Shown piece after piece: positions 5,225-9,534 of a DNA stretch of 9,534 bases. This stretch comes from JAOTYV01 sp964469835. GTDB taxonomy: Bacteria > Pseudomonadota > Alphaproteobacteria > UBA8366. The notes below the pieces were generated by a model. That model ran no database searches, was not told where the DNA came from, and saw only the letters and a list, made by a program, of their open reading frames with translations. Position 1 is the stretch's first letter, and the number at the start of each line of letters is the position of its first letter. Where the stretch lies: NCBI GenBank assembly GCA_964469835.1, contig CAYYBI010000338.1, positions 1 to 9,534 of the forward strand, given 5' to 3'. A program made the translations under genes and the position numbers.

Positions 5225-7626
5225 ACAGCGGAAGAAATCTTTTCGCCCGACCGCAATGTATGGACCTTATCGCGGATGCCGATTTGAATGGGCGGCGCGG
5301 GTGTGCGCCCCGACCCAAGCGCCAAAGCGTTCGGGGTGACATCGATCGACAGGGTATGTCCCCGGTAGCGAATGTTGAATCTCAATGCCGTGAGATGGGT
5401 CGGCAAGCATGGGTTCAGCCAAAGGACGTTGTTTCGAACCTCGATCCCTGTGTAGCAGCGCTGCACGATATCCACGGTGCCGGTCATCGCGCCCAGGTGA
5501 ATGCCTTCCGCGGTGGTGCCGCCCTGAATATCCTTGAAATCGCTGATCAGGGCCTGATGGAACAGCTCCCAGGATCGAGGCCGGTCGACACGGGACAGCA
5601 CCCAGGCATGGACGACCCGGCTTAGAGTCGAACCGTGACACGTCCGGGAAGCGTAATATTCGATGTTGTCGGGAATCGTCGCGAATTCGAAGGGATAGCC
5701 GAGCCGGCCGAACAATTCTCCGAGTTCTTCCGAAGAGAACAGGTAGAACAGCATCAGGACATCGGCCTGTTTCGACGCCTTGAACCGGTTTGGCGTATCC
5801 CCTTCGGCTTCGAGAATGCGATCGAGACGTTGGATATCGCCATATTTCGCCCGATAGCCCACCCAGTCGAATTCCTCCAGCGCCCCATATCCCTCGAACT
5901 GGCTGATGATGCCGCCATCATGGAAGGGAATGAAAATCTTTCTGCTAATCTGATCCCACTGAGTTAACTCTTCCGCCTCAAGCTGCAGATGCCGAGATAA
6001 CGCCTCCGCGCAATCTTCCGGCAATAAGGACATGAGATCGACGGCGCGCCACAGACACCAAGCCGACATGGCGCTGGTATAGGCATTGTTGTCGAGACCC
6101 GGCTTATCGGCCTCCGGATAGGAATCGTGATATTCGTCGGGACCCATGACATTGCGCAGCATGTAGCGGCCGGCCTGATCGTCGAATTCGGCCAGGCTGG
6201 CCCAGAACCGTGCGATTTCCAGAAACATTTCCGCGCCGTAGAATGTCAGGAATTCGACATCGTGCGTCGTCTGGAAATACTGCCAGATGTTGTAGGCAAT
6301 CGCCGCGTTAACATGGCGTTGCAGCGCGCTGTTATCCGGCATCCAACGGCCGGATCGCGGATTTAGGTGCAATTTCTGGCTTTCTTCGCGGCCGTCGCTC
6401 CCGCTCTGCCATGGATAGAGCGCGCCGCGATGACCGCAGTCCCGCGCGTTCTGGCGTGCGGTAGACAGCCGGTTGTACCGGTACATGAGGAGCGACCGCG
6501 TCGTCTCCGGCAGTCGGAGATTCAGAGTGGGGAATACAAACAGTTCGTCCCAGAAGACGTGGCCCCGATAGGCCTCGCCATGCAGGCCGCGCGCGGGAAT
6601 GCCCGCATCGGTGTTCAGCGACCCGCTCGGCATGACCTGCAGCGCATGGAACAGGTGCAATCGCAGGATCAAGTTCGGACTCTCCGCGTCCGCCGCAGTT
6701 TCGTTATCGATTTCGATATCGAACCAGTGCCAGAGGCTATGCCAGCGCGCGCTGTGCGTTATCGCAAGTTCGTCAAAACTGCCGGCCCGTTCGACCGTCA
6801 TCCGCGAGGCCAACCCACATTCCGAAATCGCAGGATCACGCGAGGTGTAAATCGAGACGATTTTCTCGACAGTCAACGGCTGCCCCTCATGCGCCTCGAC
6901 GGAATAGCGAATACCCGCGAAGCCGGGCTCTTCGATCGTCTCGCATTCAGCATCAATTGTCGTGCCGTCACGATACAGCGTGGTTCGCGCGGTCTCGGCG
7001 ATCTGAATATCGGATTGCCGCGTTTGCATCTTCAGATAGGTGACATCGCCATCGATGACCCTGCTTTCGACCGGCAACAGGTGTTTACCGTTCAGGTCGC
7101 GATAGCGTTCCACGCCCCGATTTTCCACGCGGCCGTCCAGCGCCGACAGAATTTGCACCGGACCGGACCAATTCTCCGGAATGATGCGAAGCCGGGAACC
7201 CGCGAGATGCCGTTCGGCCATGTGAACAAAACGGCAGCTTTCAATACGTGTGACGCGGCCGGCATCGTCGCTAAATTTCGCGCTACGGGACAGGAGCCCA
7301 TTTCTGAGGTCGAGCTCCTGCCGGAATTCCGCAAGCCTGGTCTTCCGAAGGTCGAGCCAATCACCGTCCGCGACGCGAAGCCCGAGCGGAAGCCAGTTGG
7401 GTGCATTGACCAGATCCTCGTTTTCGACGGCATGCTCCCCAATCTCCGTCGTCAAACGGTTGTAGCAACCGGAAATGTAGGTGCCGGGATAGTGAACGCC
7501 GTCGGCGCACGCTTCGTCGAACGCACCGCGGGTGCCGAGATAGCCGTTGCCGAGTGTGCACAAAGCCTCGCGGACACCCTGCTGTCCCGGCTCAAATTCG
7601 GTAAATGAGATGGTCCAGCCGGTCAT
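5221..7626 (-). CDS. Glycoside hydrolase family 65 disaccharide phosphorylase (trehalose/kojibiose/maltose type)
   Basis: An 801-residue GH65 protein. These enzymes split alpha-glucosyl disaccharides with phosphate, inverting the anomer to give beta-glucose 1-phosphate. The N-terminal beta-sandwich starts at WTISFTEFEPGQQGVREALCTLGNGYLGTRGAF. The (alpha/alpha)6 barrel carries YRGHVFWDELFVFP (353-366), GREESQKLHLNP, NSALQRHVNAAIAYNIWQY and the general acid E498 in NVMGPDEYH, followed by LDNNAYTSAM. Further hallmarks are KQADVLML (619-626), RTCHGSTLSRVVHAW and GGTTAEGIHLGAMTGT. Length and motifs are complete. The FWDELFVFP motif differs from the FWDTE form of well-studied maltose and kojibiose phosphorylases, so the sugar is not fixed by sequence. 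Trehalose is favoured because the upstream partner contains a trehalose-6-phosphate phosphatase and a beta-phosphoglucomutase. The ATG overlaps the upstream stop as ATGA with no clear ribosome binding site, suggesting translational coupling. A hydrolase role cannot be excluded. Confidence 0.9.
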   Translation of the reverse strand: MTGWTISFTEFEPGQQGVREALCTLGNGYLGTRGAFDEACADGVHYPGTYISGCYNRLTTEIGEHAVENEDLVNAPNWLPLGLRVADGDWLDLRKTRLAEFRQELDLRNGLLSRSAKFSDDAGRVTRIESCRFVHMAERHLAGSRLRIIPENWSGPVQILSALDGRVENRGVERYRDLNGKHLLPVESRVIDGDVTYLKMQTRQSDIQIAETARTTLYRDGTTIDAECETIEEPGFAGIRYSVEAHEGQPLTVEKIVSIYTSRDPAISECGLASRMTVERAGSFDELAITHSARWHSLWHWFDIEIDNETAADAESPNLILRLHLFHALQVMPSGSLNTDAGIPARGLHGEAYRGHVFWDELFVFPTLNLRLPETTRSLLMYRYNRLSTARQNARDCGHRGALYPWQSGSDGREESQKLHLNPRSGRWMPDNSALQRHVNAAIAYNIWQYFQTTHDVEFLTFYGAEMFLEIARFWASLAEFDDQAGRYMLRNVMGPDEYHDSYPEADKPGLDNNAYTSAMSAWCLWRAVDLMSLLPEDCAEALSRHLQLEAEELTQWDQISRKIFIPFHDGGIISQFEGYGALEEFDWVGYRAKYGDIQRLDRILEAEGDTPNRFKASKQADVLMLFYLFSSEELGELFGRLGYPFEFATIPDNIEYYASRTCHGSTLSRVVHAWVLSRVDRPRSWELFHQALISDFKDIQGGTTAEGIHLGAMTGTVDIVQRCYTGIEVRNNVLWLNPCLPTHLTALRFNIRYRGHTLSIDVTPNALALGSGRTPAPPIQIGIRDKVHTLRSGEKISSAV

Positions 7627-9230
7627 TCAGGCGCGCTGGACAGATGTTCGAACAACCGCATCACGGCCTCGGGTCCCGTCAGCCGGTAGCGTGCCTGCGT
7701 GGGCCGCGGGTGGTCGGCGACAAGTACGCCGATTCCATCGGATGAAACCGCAGTGAAGGCATCTTCGTCGGTGGTGTCGTCACCGATATAAACAGGCAGT
7801 GCATCCGGCGGATCAAGGTGCATTGCGCGCAGAAGCCACGCCACCGCCTTGCCCTTGTCCCAAGCCATATTCGGCAGAAGTTCGAACACTTTCTTCCCGG
7901 ACGTCCGGCGAAGGTTCGGATAGCGGGTATCGGCGGCGTCCACCGCTTCCCGCACCAAATGTTGCTTGTCCCGGTCGACAAGCCGAAAATGAACCGCAAC
8001 GGAATAGGTTTTGCCTTCCACGAGCGCACCCGGAATACCCTGCAACGCAGATCGGAGGTCTTCTTCGGCATCTTGTACGGCGGGAACGAATTCCGCGCCT
8101 TCCGCATGATGAAATCGCCTTTTGCCGGGACAGGAGATGTCGAAGCCATGACTGCCCGCGTAATACAGCCCGGGCAGTCCGACGCGATCTTCGATATCCG
8201 CGCGCGCGCGACCGCTGATGATGCCGACCGCATGAGACCGGCTCAGCCGCTCGAGCGCCCGGCGCATCGGGTCGGAGAGCACCGCATCCTCCGGCCGGTC
8301 CACGATCGGCGTCAACGTCCCGTCGTAGTCGAGAAACAAAACCAGCCTGCGGCCGCCGCATTGGTCGGCGATAACCGCGGCAAGTTCCACCGGTGAAATC
8401 GCTTCTGACGAGTCGCGAGATGGATCCGCGCGATCGCTGACGATTGACACCTCCGCCAAGTCGGACACAACGATGTCCGCGCCATGCGCCCGCATGGCGC
8501 GGCCGTTGTCATGGCGCGCAACGGCGACAACCAATCCGATATTGCCCCGAATCGCAGCATCCACCCCGGCCAACGCGTCTTCCACGACAATACACCGCGC
8601 GGGCTCGACCCCCAATCGGCGCGCCGCCTCCAGAAACATGTCCGGCGCCGGTTTGCCGGACAACCAGCCGTCATCCAGATCACAGCCATCGACGCGCGTA
8701 TCGAAAAAGTGCGCCAAGCCAGCGGCCTCCAGGATCGCGGCGCAATTCCGGCTGGAAGAAACCACCGCGGTTTTAAAGTTCCTTTTTTTCAGCTCGGCTA
8801 AAAACGCCATCGTCGACGGGTATACCTGCACGCCGCTACTGCGGACGCGTTCCAGAAACAGCGCATTCTTCCGATTTGCCAAGCCGGAGATGGTTTCGGC
8901 GTCGGGCGAATCGCGCGAGTCTCCGGGCGGTAGAATTACGCCTCGGGATTCCAGAAAGCTGCGAACACCATCGGCGCGCGGCTTGCCATCCACATAGTCC
9001 GCGTAGTCGGACTCCACATCAAACGGAACGAATGCCGTATTCAGCAGTGCGGACCGTTCGCGCAGAAAGGAATCAAATGCGGATTTCCAGGCCGCCGCGT
9101 GCACCGAGGCGGTTCGCGTCACGACCCCGTCGAGATCGACGAGAATAGCATTATAGCATCCGGCCCTAATCTCAACCGGCTGACCGGTATCGGCATCCGA
9201 AACGGCGTCGCTGGCTTTTGGCATATCCAT
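7623..9230 (-). CDS. Fusion of beta-phosphoglucomutase and trehalose-6-phosphate phosphatase
   Basis: A 535-residue protein of two HAD domains. Residues about 25-260 form a beta-phosphoglucomutase-like domain: DLDGV with nucleophile D32 and acid/base D34, T38, H44 in HAAAWK, the VVSSS loop at 156-160, GKPAPD with K193, and VEDA with E217/D218. It should convert beta-glucose 1-phosphate to glucose 6-phosphate. Residues about 290-535 form an OtsB-like phosphatase: LFLDYDGTLTPI with D301/D303, GIISGR, AGSHGF, VEGKTYSVAVHFR and GDDTTDED at 483-490. It should convert trehalose 6-phosphate to trehalose. All key residues I looked for in both domains are present, so both halves look active. The gene leads the operon with the GH65 phosphorylase, joined by a 4-base overlap. 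Starts at 9230 and 9224 (ATGGATATG) are both possible; no strong ribosome binding site is seen. An FNR-type promoter lies upstream. No trehalose-6-phosphate synthase is in the window. Confidence 0.92.
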   Translation of the reverse strand: MDMPKASDAVSDADTGQPVEIRAGCYNAILVDLDGVVTRTASVHAAAWKSAFDSFLRERSALLNTAFVPFDVESDYADYVDGKPRADGVRSFLESRGVILPPGDSRDSPDAETISGLANRKNALFLERVRSSGVQVYPSTMAFLAELKKRNFKTAVVSSSRNCAAILEAAGLAHFFDTRVDGCDLDDGWLSGKPAPDMFLEAARRLGVEPARCIVVEDALAGVDAAIRGNIGLVVAVARHDNGRAMRAHGADIVVSDLAEVSIVSDRADPSRDSSEAISPVELAAVIADQCGGRRLVLFLDYDGTLTPIVDRPEDAVLSDPMRRALERLSRSHAVGIISGRARADIEDRVGLPGLYYAGSHGFDISCPGKRRFHHAEGAEFVPAVQDAEEDLRSALQGIPGALVEGKTYSVAVHFRLVDRDKQHLVREAVDAADTRYPNLRRTSGKKVFELLPNMAWDKGKAVAWLLRAMHLDPPDALPVYIGDDTTDEDAFTAVSSDGIGVLVADHPRPTQARYRLTGPEAVMRLFEHLSSAPE

Positions 9231-9288
9231 TTACCGCATGTCTTGCCGTTTGATGATTCGACCCGCCGATACAACACCCGGCCCATCT

Positions 9289-9337
9289 ATTTACAATTAT
9301 GCGGATCGCAGCCGAAACGCGGAATGATACAAATCAA
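9289..9337 (-). promoter_or_regulatory. FNR/Anr/FixK-type class II promoter of the trehalose-type operon
   Basis: On the minus strand TTGAT-TTGT-ATCAT (9337-9324) matches 9 of 10 conserved positions of the FNR/Anr consensus. Exactly 22 bases further is CATAAT (9301-9296), a 5/6 match to the -10 consensus. This places the box at -41.5 relative to a start near 9289, the classical FNR class II arrangement, with a leader of about 59 bases to the ATG at 9230. No good -35 element is needed or seen. This is the best-formed promoter in the window. Confidence 0.75.
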
Positions 9338-9420
9338 TGAACAAATTGGAAGGCGGGAAGGGTGGGGCGGGTTGCGGTCGCAGGTGCCGACCCTATGCCG
9401 GCGTGTCGGCGGCTCTCCCG

Positions 9421-9534
9421 CTAAACCCGCTCGTCCTCGTGGTGCCGCTGGTGGGTCCGGTGGATACTATCGACCGTTCGCAGGACCTCGGCGTCGTCCA
9501 GTGGCGGATGAGCACGCATCCGGTTCCAGCACAC
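9421..9534 (-). CDS. C-terminal end of an unknown protein, possibly phage/plasmid-type primase (cut by window edge)
   Basis: The minus strand is open from the window edge to a TAG at 9421-9423, giving 37 residues: VCWNRMRAHPPLDDAEVLRT, then VDSIHRTHQRHHEDERV. The pattern W-N-x-x-x-x-x-PPL-x-x-x-EV-x-x-T-V-x-SI-x-x-T-H is the kind of tail found at the C-terminus of primase/helicase-type proteins of phages and integrated plasmids, where it ends a primase C-terminal helical region. The evidence is short, so both the family and the reality of the gene are tentative. If correct, it marks mobile-element-derived DNA beside the operon. The 83 bases between its stop and the FNR-type box hold no recognisable gene. 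Confidence 0.45.
   Translation of the reverse strand: MCWNRMRAHPPLDDAEVLRTVDSIHRTHQRHHEDERV

Noticed and set aside
6367..7608. Long plus-strand open frame of 413 codons
   Set aside because: It lies fully antisense to the GH65 gene, whose protein shows complete family motifs. The antisense product is Arg/Ala/Pro-rich with no recognisable domain, as expected for a shadow frame in GC-rich DNA.
9231..9239. ATG-CGG-TAA mini-frame just before the fusion gene as a leader peptide
   Set aside because: Two codons next to the real start occur easily by chance, and there are no regulatory codons or hairpins to support attenuation.
9386..9410. GCCGAC/GTCGGC hairpin downstream of the right-edge gene as a terminator
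   Set aside because: The stem is only 6 bp with a 13-base loop and no T-run follows on either strand, so a rho-independent terminator is not supported.
1..9534. tRNA, rRNA, CRISPR arrays, insertion sequences
   Set aside because: No cloverleaf-like stretch, no regularly spaced direct repeats and no transposase-like coding was seen on either strand.

Overview
The window is GC-rich bacterial chromosomal DNA, about 60% G+C by eye, with tightly packed operons. The gene families and the FNR/Anr/FixK-type sites suggest a proteobacterium, possibly an alphaproteobacterium with a facultatively anaerobic or microaerobic lifestyle. I cannot name a species.

Left part (1-1574, minus strand): the first two genes of an alternative F-type ATPase of the N-ATPase type. 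These are atpD (beta subunit) followed by the first 36 codons of atpC (epsilon), which runs off the left edge. The rest of the complex would lie further left. Region 1575-1926 is a divergent intergenic region. It holds a perfect FNR-type box (TTGAT-N4-ATCAA), a second degenerate box, and an 8-bp inverted repeat.

Middle (1927-5224, plus strand): a Lon-family Ser-Lys protease of the COG1067/AAA_32 type, then a universal stress protein that starts inside the end of the protease gene behind a strong ribosome binding site.

Right part (5221-9230, minus strand): a two-gene disaccharide operon. The first gene is a natural fusion of beta-phosphoglucomutase with trehalose-6-phosphate phosphatase. The second is a GH65 disaccharide phosphorylase, joined to the first by an ATGA overlap. 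Upstream is an FNR-type box (9 of 10 conserved bases) with a CATAAT -10 element at exactly class II spacing. The GH65 and stress-protein genes converge and share a CTAG palindrome as overlapping stop codons. At the far right edge is the C-terminal tail of another minus-strand gene, which resembles the tail of phage/plasmid-type primase proteins.

How it fits together: a spare ATPase, a stress protease, a stress protein and a phosphorolytic trehalose-type pathway sit side by side. All three of their promoter regions carry an FNR-like box placed 22 bases from a possible -10 element. My inference is a low-oxygen energy-conservation and survival cluster under one oxygen- or redox-responsive CRP/FNR-family regulator, which is not encoded in this window.
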